Part shown: piece by piece, positions 1-8,258 of the stretch
Layout: each line of letters opens with the position of its first letter
How positions within the stretch are numbered: position 1 is the stretch's first letter
NCBI GenBank assembly: GCA_041685355.1
Contig: JAWLFY010000002.1
Location: forward strand, 45,239-109,238
Direction of reading: 5' to 3'
Length of the DNA stretch: 64,000 bases
From: JAWLFY01 sp041685355
GTDB taxonomy: Bacteria; Planctomycetota; Planctomycetia; Pirellulales; Pirellulaceae
The notes under the pieces: generated by a model
Database searches by the model: none
Seen by the model: only the letters and a program-made list of their open reading frames with translations
What the model was told of the DNA's origin: nothing
Position numbers and translations under genes: made by a program

Positions 1-1344
1 GCGGCTTACTTACAGGCCGACGGCGTGGTCGACCGGGCGATCGATTATCTCGATTCCGACACGTCGGTCGCCGACCGGGCGTTGGTCGCGATCTGCTTGC
101 AATTCTTCGATCATGAATGGACCGCCGAGCAACGGTTTCGGTTGCTCAAGTTTTATGAAACGATCGCCAACGAAGATTCCGGCGGGGCGTTGCCGTTGTA
201 CGTCATGAACGTGACCCGAGACTTCTCGCGGAATCTCGATACGGAAGACGCGGTCGCGATTTTGGAACAGGGTGCCGCGTGGAGGAACGCCGCGTTGGGG
301 GCGATCTACAAACTGCCTCGTCCGGTCGATGCCAAGGTCGCCGAGCTGCTTCGGATTCTTGACGCCGAACTGCAGGCGGACGATGAAGTCGACGACGTCG
401 AACGGCGGCTCCGCACCGGCGTCATCGCGATGCTCGCCACCAGCGACGACGAGCGTTCGGCCGAGTACCTCCGCAAGATTTGGCGGAACGAGCCCGAACG
501 ACGGGCGATGGTCGCGATGGCGCTCGCCCAAGATCCGGAAGGAGAGAATTGGGACTACCTCGTGCGTAGCCTCAACGTGTTGGAGGGTCCCGCCGCCGAA
601 GAGGTCGTCAAGGCGCTTACGCAGGTGCGGGTCGCGACCGATGACCCGATGGCGCTCCGCCAACTGATCCTGCTGGGGATCGGTGCGGTCGAAGAGGGAC
701 GCAGCCCCGAGGCGATCCGCCAACTGCTCACGCACTGGACCGGGGTCGAGCATGACGAAGACGCGAAGGACCCGATGCGGCCTTGGCAACGTTGGTATGC
801 GAAATCGTATCCCGACCGACCGGCGGCCGAATTGCCAGCGGAAGACGAATCGCGGTGGGACCTCGACGAGCTGGTGAAGTTCCTCGCCAGCGACCAAGGG
901 AAGCATGGCGACCCCGCACAGGGGCGACACGTTTTTGAAAAGGTGCGCTGTGCCGAGTGCCACCAGCATCAAGGCGTGGGCAATTCGATCGGTCCCGACC
1001 TGTCCGGGATTGCCCGACGTTTCACCCGCCGCGAAATCGTCGAATCGATCCTCTATCCCGCCCATGTCGTGAGCGACCAATACGCCAGCCGCAAGTTGGT
1101 GACGCTCGACGGCCAGGTGTTCACCGGCATGACGTCCGAGCTCGGCGACGGGCGGATCGAAGTTCGAGACGTCAACAACCACGTCATCGAACTCGACGAA
1201 TCGGAGATCGATCAGATCTTGCCCAGTCGCACGAGCATCATGCCGAGTGGGCTCCTCGACGAACTCAGCCTGCCGGAGATCCGCGACTTGATGGCGTTCC
1301 TGGGCGTGATCGAGCCGCTCGAGGTTGCGGCGCGACCGCGCTAA
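1..1344 (+). CDS. 3' part of a secreted HEAT/PVC-type heme (CxxCH) protein, cut by the window edge
   Basis: The reading frame is open from base 1, so the gene starts upstream of the window; the GTG at 25 is only the first possible internal start. The first ~290 visible residues are helical and HEAT-like. The C-terminal ~135 residues carry one CAECH heme-attachment motif, then a GPDLSG segment and a closing MPSGLLDEL-type stretch. This is the pattern of the Pirellula/Verrucomicrobium-type heme domain (TIGR02603-like). Proteins of this class are exported and usually carry an N-terminal dehydrogenase or beta-propeller half, which is not visible here. A homologous heme tail ends the gene at 12202-16161. 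Redox partner and substrate are unknown. Confidence 0.8.
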   Translation, partial: AAYLQADGVVDRAIDYLDSDTSVADRALVAICLQFFDHEWTAEQRFRLLKFYETIANEDSGGALPLYVMNVTRDFSRNLDTEDAVAILEQGAAWRNAALGAIYKLPRPVDAKVAELLRILDAELQADDEVDDVERRLRTGVIAMLATSDDERSAEYLRKIWRNEPERRAMVAMALAQDPEGENWDYLVRSLNVLEGPAAEEVVKALTQVRVATDDPMALRQLILLGIGAVEEGRSPEAIRQLLTHWTGVEHDEDAKDPMRPWQRWYAKSYPDRPAAELPAEDESRWDLDELVKFLASDQGKHGDPAQGRHVFEKVRCAECHQHQGVGNSIGPDLSGIARRFTRREIVESILYPAHVVSDQYASRKLVTLDGQVFTGMTSELGDGRIEVRDVNNHVIELDESEIDQILPSRTSIMPSGLLDELSLPEIRDLMAFLGVIEPLEVAARPR

Positions 1345-1502
1345 CGCCGCAAGGGTTCGCGGGTGAGGAGGGGCTGGCGAGCGGAATCGGGCCGATCGGC
1401 GAGGGCGATGGCGTTCGCCTTCCCAAGATCCGGCTCGACTGACAGAATGAGTCCGAACGGGGCCCCGTCCCTCGCCCATCCCCCAAGCTCTGCGGATCGA
1501 CT

Positions 1503-4184
1503 GTGGAACGCCGTCTGCTCACGTTCATCATCGCTTCCTCGGCGTTCTTCTTCGCCTACATCAGCCTTCGGGTGATGTTCGTCGAGCCCCCCCCGCCGGA
1601 AGATCAAGGGGCGGAGGTGGCCGACGCCGGGCCGGACGCCGAGAGGAGACCCGAGGGCGAAGGCGATCCCGCGTCGGATGACCCCGCGCCGGATGACCCC
1701 GCGCCGGATCAATCCCGCTCGGGGTCAACGTCCCAAGCGGTCACCGAGGCGGACCGGGACCGGGGCGTGGGCGACGACGCAGAGGCAGACGAGCCGGCCG
1801 CCGGGCGTCGCCCGCGGCGTGAGCAAAGGTTGACGCTGGGGTCGATGGACCCGAGCACCGGTTATGCGATGCTGGTCTATGTCAACTCTCTCGGGGGTGG
1901 TGTTGAGCGGGTCGAGCTGACCGCCCGCGACGAGGAAGGGAAGCTGAAGTATCGCCGCGTCGACGTGCGGAGCGGTTACCTCGGTTACCTCGCCGGCGAG
2001 CGTGCGTCCCGCGCCGACGGGGTGTTGGTCAACGTCGTCGGCCCCGGGACCCCCGCGGACCTCGCGACGCCGGCCGACGGGGCGGAGACCGCCGAACCGG
2101 TTCCCCCCGGGCTTCGCGTCGGAGACCGGATCGTTGCCGTCGCCGGCCAAGTCGTCGCGTCCCCCGACGAGCTGAGCCGCGTGCTCGAAAAGACCCGCCC
2201 CGGTCAACGGATCAGCGTCGAGGTGGTCCGCACTCGCTCGGAGCCGGGGGCGGCATCCGACGCCACGCCGGGGGGTGAACCGGAATCGGCAAGCGATGAG
2301 ACCCGGGACAACGATGAGTCACCGAACGGAGCCGACGAGTCACCGAACGGAGCCGACGAGTCACCGAACGGAGCCGACGACGAGCCGAAACCTGGCCTCC
2401 GCCCGATCGTGTTCCAAGTCACCCTCAGCGAGCACCCGCTCGATCTGATCCGGCTTGCCGAAGACGGCGGCGAAGACCAAGTGGTCGGAAACCTCTCGCG
2501 GCTTTCCTGCCTGATGACGCTCAGCAAGGTCAACCGGAAATCGATCGCGATCAACTCGGGCGAGATCGAGGGGTTGGTCGACCCGACGCGGCTGGTGTGG
2601 GACGGGGAGGGCGAGCGGGGGCGAGAGGGAGACGCGGTGGAGCTGACGTTGACGCTCGACGATGCCGAGATGCGTGAGGTCGGCGGGGAGTCGGTGCGAC
2701 TGCGGCGCCGTTACCTTTTGGAGCCGGGGACGTTCGAACTCGGGATGGAAGTCGAGATTGAGAACCTCGGGGAGCAGACTCAGGAACTCGCGTACCGGCT
2801 GGAGGGAGTCAACGGCGTGACGTTGGAGGGTTGGTGGTACAGCAACAAGATCAGCCCGAATTGGAGCGGCGCCGCCGCCCGAGACATCGTCTACAAGACC
2901 GCCGCCGACGGGCACCAATTGATCAGCGGCTACACGCTCCATAAACAGGCCAAGCGGGAACCGACCAATCCGGACCAAGCGATCTTTGCCCCCGACGGCG
3001 ATCCGGCGGCGCGGGACCTGGAGTATATCGGCGTCGACGCCCAGTACTTCCTCGCCGCTTACCTGACTTCGACCGGCGGGGAATCGGATCCGGCCAACGC
3101 GTACCGCCGCGCCGCGGCGGGGATCGTTGCCGACGCGGAACAGATCCCCCGCCACCAGGAGCGGGCGGTGAACACCTCGTTTTCGCTCGACAGTGTCGTC
3201 GCGACGGTCCCCCCGGGCGGATCGCTACGGGACGAACTGAGTCTCTTCGCCGGCCCCAAGGACCCTGAAATACTCGCCAGTTATGGGCTCGGCGATTGCG
3301 TTTATTACGGATGGTTTTCGGCGTTCGCCAAGGTACTCGCGTCGCTGTTGCATCTGCTTTACGCGATCGTGGGGAACTACGGGGTCGCGATCATTTTGTT
3401 GACCGTGATCGTTCGCGGCGCGATGTTCCCGCTCAGCCGCAAGGCGGCGATCAACGCCCAAAAGATGCAAGAGCTCGCGCCGGAACTCAAGAAGATCGCG
3501 GACCGTTACAAGGACGACCTGGAAGCGCGGATGAAGGCGCAGCGGGAGTTGCAGAAGCGGGTCGGGTTCAACCCCCTCGCGGGCTGTCTTCCGATGTTTT
3601 TGCAGCTGCCGATTTTCATCGGCTTGTACCGGGCCCTGAGTGTCGATATCGAGCTTCGTCAGGCGGCGTTCAGCTCGGCGACGGCCTGGGCGTCGAACCT
3701 CGCCGGGCCCGACATGCTCGCGTACTGGGGCGATTGGCTGTGGGGGTATCTCTCGGGTCGCGGCACCGGATGGTTGGGACCGTACTTCAACATCTTGCCC
3801 GTCGCCGTGGTGTTACTGTTCTTGTTGCAGCAAAAACTGTTCATGCCGCCGGCGACGGACGAGCAGACCGCGATGACCCAGAAGGTGATGAGCTGGATGA
3901 CCCTGGTGATGGGACTATTTTTCTTCCGTGTCCCGGCGGGGCTGTGTATCTACTTCATCACCAGCAGTTTGTGGGGGATCGCCGAGCGGGTGTTCGTCAA
4001 GAAGACGCTCCCGCAGCAGAAGCACTTCGACGCCGCGGTGCTCGAAGGGTCGGCGGCGGCCACCGCCCCGGTCTCGTCACTGAGCCTGGCTGACCGGCTT
4101 CGCCAGCAAATGAAACCGCCGGAGCCGGCCCCCGAGCCTCCGAACCGCCGCAAGCGGCCCAACGTGGGCAAAAAACGCCGCTGA
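1503..4184 (+). CDS. yidC: Membrane protein insertase YidC with a PDZ insertion
   Basis: YidC inserts proteins into the inner membrane, alone or with SecYEG. The start is a GTG followed at once by an N-terminal membrane segment (about residues 5-23). An acidic Pro/Asp-rich linker and a large periplasmic domain follow. The five-helix insertase core begins near residue 600 and includes the conserved groove arginine in VIVRGAMFPL and the FNPLAGCLPMFLQLPIF segment. The tail is basic, as usual for contact with the ribosome. At 893 residues it is much longer than the ~550 of typical Gram-negative YidC. The extra length is a PDZ-like domain at about residues 175-250 (GLRVGDRIVAVAG) plus repeated acidic linkers. 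The identification as YidC is certain; the role of the PDZ domain is not. Confidence 0.95.
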   Translation: MERRLLTFIIASSAFFFAYISLRVMFVEPPPPEDQGAEVADAGPDAERRPEGEGDPASDDPAPDDPAPDQSRSGSTSQAVTEADRDRGVGDDAEADEPAAGRRPRREQRLTLGSMDPSTGYAMLVYVNSLGGGVERVELTARDEEGKLKYRRVDVRSGYLGYLAGERASRADGVLVNVVGPGTPADLATPADGAETAEPVPPGLRVGDRIVAVAGQVVASPDELSRVLEKTRPGQRISVEVVRTRSEPGAASDATPGGEPESASDETRDNDESPNGADESPNGADESPNGADDEPKPGLRPIVFQVTLSEHPLDLIRLAEDGGEDQVVGNLSRLSCLMTLSKVNRKSIAINSGEIEGLVDPTRLVWDGEGERGREGDAVELTLTLDDAEMREVGGESVRLRRRYLLEPGTFELGMEVEIENLGEQTQELAYRLEGVNGVTLEGWWYSNKISPNWSGAAARDIVYKTAADGHQLISGYTLHKQAKREPTNPDQAIFAPDGDPAARDLEYIGVDAQYFLAAYLTSTGGESDPANAYRRAAAGIVADAEQIPRHQERAVNTSFSLDSVVATVPPGGSLRDELSLFAGPKDPEILASYGLGDCVYYGWFSAFAKVLASLLHLLYAIVGNYGVAIILLTVIVRGAMFPLSRKAAINAQKMQELAPELKKIADRYKDDLEARMKAQRELQKRVGFNPLAGCLPMFLQLPIFIGLYRALSVDIELRQAAFSSATAWASNLAGPDMLAYWGDWLWGYLSGRGTGWLGPYFNILPVAVVLLFLLQQKLFMPPATDEQTAMTQKVMSWMTLVMGLFFFRVPAGLCIYFITSSLWGIAERVFVKKTLPQQKHFDAAVLEGSAAATAPVSSLSLADRLRQQMKPPEPAPEPPNRRKRPNVGKKRR
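1677..1706. repeat. 15-bp tandem duplication inside yidC
   Basis: Two identical 15-bp units in the YidC acidic linker encode a repeated DDPAP motif. The period keeps the reading frame. Confidence 0.85.
2316..2378. repeat. 21-bp x3 perfect tandem repeat inside yidC
   Basis: Three identical 21-bp units encode three copies of ESPNGAD in the linker just after the PDZ-like domain of YidC. The lack of synonymous differences suggests recent duplication. Confidence 0.9.
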
Positions 4185-4235
4185 GGGGCCGGCCGTGGAG
4201 CCCTTCCGATCGTTGGTGGGGGAGCGTGCGTGCAG

Positions 4236-4280
4236 CACGCGTCGGCGAGTCACGCGTTGGCGAGTCAAGCGTCGGAGAGT
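4236..4280. repeat. 15-bp x3 tandem repeat across the bcp stop codon
   Basis: Three 15-bp units (one to three differences between neighbours) begin downstream of the bcp stop and run into its last codons. On the minus strand the bcp TGA lies at the junction of two units, and a second in-frame TGA follows exactly 15 bases later. Confidence 0.8.
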
Positions 4281-4744
4281 TCGCGGACCGCCTCGAGGAC
4301 TTGGTCGTCGTGTCCGTCGACGCGGACGCGTTTCCACACCTTGGCGACTTTTCCGTCGGCGTCGATCAGGAACGTCGAGCGTTGGATTCCCATCGACTTT
4401 TTCCCGTACAGGTTCTTTTCTCGCCAAGCCCCATATTTTTCGCTCACCTTGTGTTCGGCGTCGACCAACAGCGGGAACGGGAGATCGTATTTGGCGCGGA
4501 ATTTGATGTGGCTCTCGGCGGTATCGCCGCTGACGCCGAGCAGCGTGACGCCGGCTTGCTGAAGCTCGTCGTACCGGTCTCGGAACGCGCACGCCTCCTT
4601 GGTACAGCCTGGGGTGTCGTCACGTGGGTAGAAATACAACACGACGGGAGACCCTTTTAGCTCGGACAGTTTGACCTTTTGTCCTTGGTCGTCGGTGAGG
4701 GTGAATGCCGGCGCCTTGGTACCCGGTTCGATCCAATCGGCCAT
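4265..4744 (-). CDS. bcp: Thioredoxin-dependent thiol peroxidase (Bcp/PrxQ peroxiredoxin)
   Basis: It reduces hydrogen peroxide and organic hydroperoxides using thioredoxin, probably in the cytoplasm. The 159-residue product has the usual family length. The peroxidatic cysteine is Cys47 in DDTPGCTKE, and the resolving cysteine is Cys52, five residues later as in E. coli Bcp. The conserved GVSGDT and STFLID segments are present. The open frame extends far upstream, but homology begins at MADWIEPG, so I place the start at 4744. The gene converges with yidC, and its stop codon lies in a 15-bp tandem repeat. rsfS starts about 120 bp upstream on the other strand, so the two probably share a divergent promoter region. 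Confidence 0.93.
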   Translation of the reverse strand: MADWIEPGTKAPAFTLTDDQGQKVKLSELKGSPVVLYFYPRDDTPGCTKEACAFRDRYDELQQAGVTLLGVSGDTAESHIKFRAKYDLPFPLLVDAEHKVSEKYGAWREKNLYGKKSMGIQRSTFLIDADGKVAKVWKRVRVDGHDDQVLEAVRELSDA

Positions 4745-4865
4745 CGGTGCGTGGTCTCCTAGCGTGCAATCGGGAGGGACGGGTAGGAAATGAAGGGCGA
4801 ATCCGCGAGGGGGAATGCCGTACAGAGGGTAACAGGAGAGCAACCGATTCACTACACTTTCTGCC

Positions 4866-5465
4866 ATGACCGATTCATCTCTCCCGTCTGACAATTCTGA
4901 TCGTCCCGATCCGCCCGAGGCTCCCGAGTCGATCCCTTCGGGGGCCGACGGAAGCCGTGGCGGTGATGCCGGCGTGACATCCGGCGGCGTGACATCCGGC
5001 GGTGGGCGAAACCCGATGGAGACCGCGAGTCGCGCGATCCGTCCCCTCGGGGTGGGAGAGGCCCGCCGTTTGGCGACGGTTGCCGCGCGGGTCGCCCTCG
5101 AGAACCGTGCCCGCGACGTGGTCGTGCTCGACGTCACCGGGCAATCGGCCGAATTCGATTTTTTCGTGATCGCTACCGGGACGAGCCGCCGGCAGTTGCA
5201 CGCGGTGAGCGAGGAGATCGACGACGCCCTCGAGAAGGGGCTCGGCGAGCGGCGACTGGGGATCGAAGGATACCAAGAGAGCAATTGGATCGTGCTGGAC
5301 TACGGCAGCCTCGTCGTGCACCTGTTCGACGCGGAGACCCGGGAGTTTTACGACCTCGAGTCGCTTTGGGCGGACGGCCAAATGGTCCCGCTCGCCGATC
5401 TCGGGTTGAACGCCGACGGGAGTCCTACCGACGGTCCGGGCGACGAGTCCGGCGGTCCTTCCTAG
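4866..5465 (+). CDS. rsfS: Ribosomal silencing factor RsfS
   Basis: RsfS binds ribosomal protein L14 (uL14) and blocks subunit joining when nutrients are short. Residues ~60-175 match the family throughout, including VVLDVTGQSAEFDFFVIATG, GYQESNWIVLDYGSLVVHLF and the terminal REFYDLESLWADG. About 55 low-complexity residues precede the domain and include a VTSGG duplication from a 15-bp tandem repeat, so the true start may lie later than the ATG used here. argS follows 65 bp downstream on the same strand and is probably cotranscribed. The usual partner nadD is not adjacent. Confidence 0.93.
   Translation: MTDSSLPSDNSDRPDPPEAPESIPSGADGSRGGDAGVTSGGVTSGGGRNPMETASRAIRPLGVGEARRLATVAARVALENRARDVVVLDVTGQSAEFDFFVIATGTSRRQLHAVSEEIDDALEKGLGERRLGIEGYQESNWIVLDYGSLVVHLFDAETREFYDLESLWADGQMVPLADLGLNADGSPTDGPGDESGGPS
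4971..5000. repeat. 15-bp tandem duplication in the rsfS N-terminal extension
   Basis: Two identical 15-bp units encode the doubled GVTSG stretch upstream of the conserved RsfS domain. Confidence 0.85.
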
Positions 5466-5530
5466 CGCCGCGCCCGGCGGCCGCGTCTTTCTTCACCACG
5501 CACCCGCGCCCCTCGGGCGTCCGTTTCACG

Positions 5531-7510
5531 ATGCACTTGCCCCACCGACTGCGTGACCTGTTCGCCGACGCGATCCGCGGGATGGTCGACGACCCCTCCG
5601 AGTTTGCCGGGATGATTCGCCCGACGACCGATCCGAAATTCGGAGATTACCAATCGAACGCCGCAATGCCGTTGTCGAAACGGGTGTCGGCCGATTCGGC
5701 GCGGGAGCTCGCCGAAAGGCTCGCCGGGCGGCTCGAGGTCGGCGAGGTTTGGGAGGCCCCCGAGGTCGCCGGTCCGGGGTTTATCAATCTTCGGGTCCGG
5801 GAATCGTTCTTGATGGACGCATTGAGGCGGATGCTCGATGACCCCCGTTGCGGTGTGGAGGTGACGTCCGAACCTCGGCGGGTGATGATCGATTTTTCGT
5901 CACCGAATGTCGCCAAGCCGATGCACGTCGGACACATCCGTAGCACCGTGATCGGCGACGCGCTGACGCGGATCCTCCGTTTTTTGGGGCACTCGGTGAT
6001 CACCGATAACCATTTGGGAGATTGGGGTACCCAGTTCGGCATCATCATTTACGCGTACAAACATTTCGGCGAACCCGAGCGGGTCGATCGGGACCCGGTC
6101 CCCGAGTTGGCGAAGCTGTATCGCATCGCGCAGCAATTAATCGAGTACCGCCGCGCCGTCGTCTCGGTCCCCGAGTTGGAATCGTCGTTGCAGGCGTGTC
6201 GTCAACAGCGGCAACAATTGGCGGCGACCCGAACCGCCGACGCGAAGTCCGCGAAACGTTTGGAGAAGGAGCTGCGGGCGGCGGACCGACGGGCCGACAC
6301 GATTTCCGGCGAGCTCGAGGCGGCGCGTCGTAAGGTCGCGGCGGTGGAGGCCGCCCCCGAGCTCAAGGACTTGGCCGACGCCCATCCCGAGATCGACCGT
6401 GCGGTGCTCCACGAGACCGCGAAGCTCCACGAAGGGGACCGAGAGAACCTGGAGCTATGGCGGAGGTTTCTGCCGTACTGTCGCGACGAGATCGACCGAA
6501 TCTATCGAAGGCTCGGGATCCGATTCGACCACACCCTCGGTGAAAGCTTTTATCACCCGATGTTGCCCGCGGTGATCGACCGGTTGCGGGCGGAAGGGTT
6601 GGTTGCCGAAAGCGACGGGGCGTTGTGCGTTTTCCTGGACGAGTTCGAAGCCCCGATGATCGTGCAAAAGCGAGACGGGGCGTACCTCTACGCGACGACC
6701 GACTTGGCGACGCTGGAGTATCGACAAAGTGAGTTCGACCCCGACGAGATCTTGTACGTCGTCGATTCCCGCCAAGGCGAGCATTTCGACAAGTTGTTTG
6801 CGGTCGCGCGGCGTTTGGGGATCGACGACATCCGTTTGGTACACGTCAAGTTCGGGACGGTTTTGGGCGAAGACGGGCGGCCGATGAAGACGCGGAGCGG
6901 GTCGCTCGTCGGGTTGGAGGGGTTGTTGGACGACGCCGTCGAGCGGGCGCGTCAGGTCGTTTGTGACCCGGATCGGGTGCGACAGCTCGACCCGCCGATG
7001 TCGGCCGACGAACGCGAAGCGGTTGCCGAAGTCGTCGGGATCGGTGCGATCAAGTTCGCGGACCTGTCGCATCACCGTACCAGTGACTATCGCTTTATCC
7101 TTGACAAGATGGTCGCCCTCGACGGGAACACGGCGACCTACGTGCAATACGCCTACGCGCGGACCGAAGGGATTTTGCGGAAGGCGGGCGTTTCGCCCGA
7201 CGACGTGGTGCGGCTCGCCGATACGCACGGGCTCCGCCTGAACCACCCCGCCGAACGGGCGCTCGGGTTGCTACTGTTACGTCTGGAAGAGGTGCTCGTT
7301 TCGGTTCGCGAGGATTACACCCCGAACCAATTGGCGGAGTACCTGTACGAGACCGCCAAGGCTTATGCGGTATTCAACGACCAATGTCCCGTCGTACAAG
7401 CGGAATCGGAAACGGCGAGCGCTACACGTTTGACGCTCGTGACGCTATGCGGGCGGGTCCTTCGCACCGGCCTTTCGTTGTTGGGCATTCGGGTCGTCGA
7501 ACGGATGTAG
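5531..7510 (+). CDS. argS: Arginyl-tRNA synthetase
   Basis: This class I synthetase attaches arginine to tRNA-Arg. The N-terminal additional domain is followed by the HIGH-type motif in KPMHVGHIRST. The region around MKTRSG occupies the KMSKS position, and a C-terminal anticodon-binding domain follows. The start is placed at MHLPHRLRD, where homology begins; the longer open frame overlaps rsfS and is unlikely. The 659-residue product is longer than most ArgRS because of an insertion of roughly 100 charged residues (about 210-310), strongly coiled-coil in character, after the HIGH half of the catalytic domain. Confidence 0.95.
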   Translation: MHLPHRLRDLFADAIRGMVDDPSEFAGMIRPTTDPKFGDYQSNAAMPLSKRVSADSARELAERLAGRLEVGEVWEAPEVAGPGFINLRVRESFLMDALRRMLDDPRCGVEVTSEPRRVMIDFSSPNVAKPMHVGHIRSTVIGDALTRILRFLGHSVITDNHLGDWGTQFGIIIYAYKHFGEPERVDRDPVPELAKLYRIAQQLIEYRRAVVSVPELESSLQACRQQRQQLAATRTADAKSAKRLEKELRAADRRADTISGELEAARRKVAAVEAAPELKDLADAHPEIDRAVLHETAKLHEGDRENLELWRRFLPYCRDEIDRIYRRLGIRFDHTLGESFYHPMLPAVIDRLRAEGLVAESDGALCVFLDEFEAPMIVQKRDGAYLYATTDLATLEYRQSEFDPDEILYVVDSRQGEHFDKLFAVARRLGIDDIRLVHVKFGTVLGEDGRPMKTRSGSLVGLEGLLDDAVERARQVVCDPDRVRQLDPPMSADEREAVAEVVGIGAIKFADLSHHRTSDYRFILDKMVALDGNTATYVQYAYARTEGILRKAGVSPDDVVRLADTHGLRLNHPAERALGLLLLRLEEVLVSVREDYTPNQLAEYLYETAKAYAVFNDQCPVVQAESETASATRLTLVTLCGRVLRTGLSLLGIRVVERM

Positions 7511-7549
7511 CGTCTGATTATTTGTCGGCTTTCGACCTTTCGATGGTGA

Positions 7550-7580
7550 TTGACACATCATTGACATGGTATAAGTTAAC
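7550..7580 (+). promoter_or_regulatory. Candidate sigma-70-type promoter before the small basic protein gene
   Basis: This is an AT-rich island in an otherwise GC-rich intergenic stretch (7511-7732). TTGACA occurs twice (near 7550 and 7561), and TGGTATAAG, an extended -10-like box, lies at about 7567-7575. The spacing from the first TTGACA to TATAAG is only ~14 bases, shorter than ideal, so the assignment is tentative. The nearest gene on this strand starts at 7733. Confidence 0.4.
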
Positions 7581-7732
7581 GAATAATAAAAGGGCCGAAC
7601 CGGACGCTTTCTGGTGACGAGTGAAACGAATTCCTCCTCACCTCTTGTAACAGTCGAGATCGACCGGTTCCGGTCACGTGGCCGAATCCTCATGGCTGCG
7701 GCGATCGTCCGCGGCAAAGTAAAGGCAAGATC

Positions 7733-8098
7733 ATGGCAAAGAAAAGCAGCGGCGTTAGTAAGTCTCAGGCGATCCGTGACTACTGCGAAGCCAATCCCAA
7801 GGCGAAGCCGAAGGAGGTTGCTGAGGCGCTCGCGACTCAGGGGCTGGTTGTGACCCCCCAGTTTGTGAGCACGATCCGTTCGAACGCGAAGCGGAAGAAG
7901 ACGACGCGACGCCCGGGGCGGCCCGCGGGCTCGACGTCGACGAAGCGGGCGGCGCGTCCGGCCCGGGCCGCCGCGGCGAAGGGGAAAGAGGACGTTTCGA
8001 TCGACTCGCTTTTGAAGGCCAAGAAGATCGTTCAAGAGATGGGCGGGGTCGAAGACGCCAAGAAGGCGCTCGACGCGCTTTCGAAGTTGATGGATTGA
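7733..8098 (+). CDS. Small basic AT-hook-like protein
   Basis: This is a 121-residue, very basic protein. The N-terminal ~55 residues (KSQAIRDYCEANPKAKPKEV) look like a small helical, winged-helix-like domain. The middle is a disordered Lys/Arg/Ala tract containing TRRPGRPAGS, close to an AT-hook core. The C-terminal ~35 residues form a predicted helix (LLKAKKIVQEMGG). Size and charge suggest nucleoid association or DNA-binding regulation, but I do not recognise a named family with a tested function. It stands alone, with a promoter-like island upstream and a strong intrinsic terminator 50 bp downstream, so it is probably a monocistronic, well-expressed gene. Confidence 0.8.
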   Translation: MAKKSSGVSKSQAIRDYCEANPKAKPKEVAEALATQGLVVTPQFVSTIRSNAKRKKTTRRPGRPAGSTSTKRAARPARAAAAKGKEDVSIDSLLKAKKIVQEMGGVEDAKKALDALSKLMD

Positions 8099-8150
8099 GC
8101 GAGTCGACGATGAGAGCGGGGGTGCCGCGATACTCGGCGCCGATCGACGC

Positions 8151-8182
8151 GGGCCCGGTTGAACCGGGTCCGTTTTCTTTTC
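8151..8182 (+). terminator. Intrinsic terminator of the AT-hook-like gene
   Basis: A nine-pair GC-rich hairpin (arms 8151-8159 and 8163-8171, one G-T pair, three-base loop) is followed by GTTTTCTTTT. It lies 53 bp after the stop at 8098 and before the kinase start at 8259. Confidence 0.85.
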
Positions 8183-8258
8183 CGGCCGGGACCTCGCCCG
8201 GCCCGGTGAGTAAGATGGGAGGAAACCCTTCCCGATCCTTCGGACGACCCGTTGGCCC

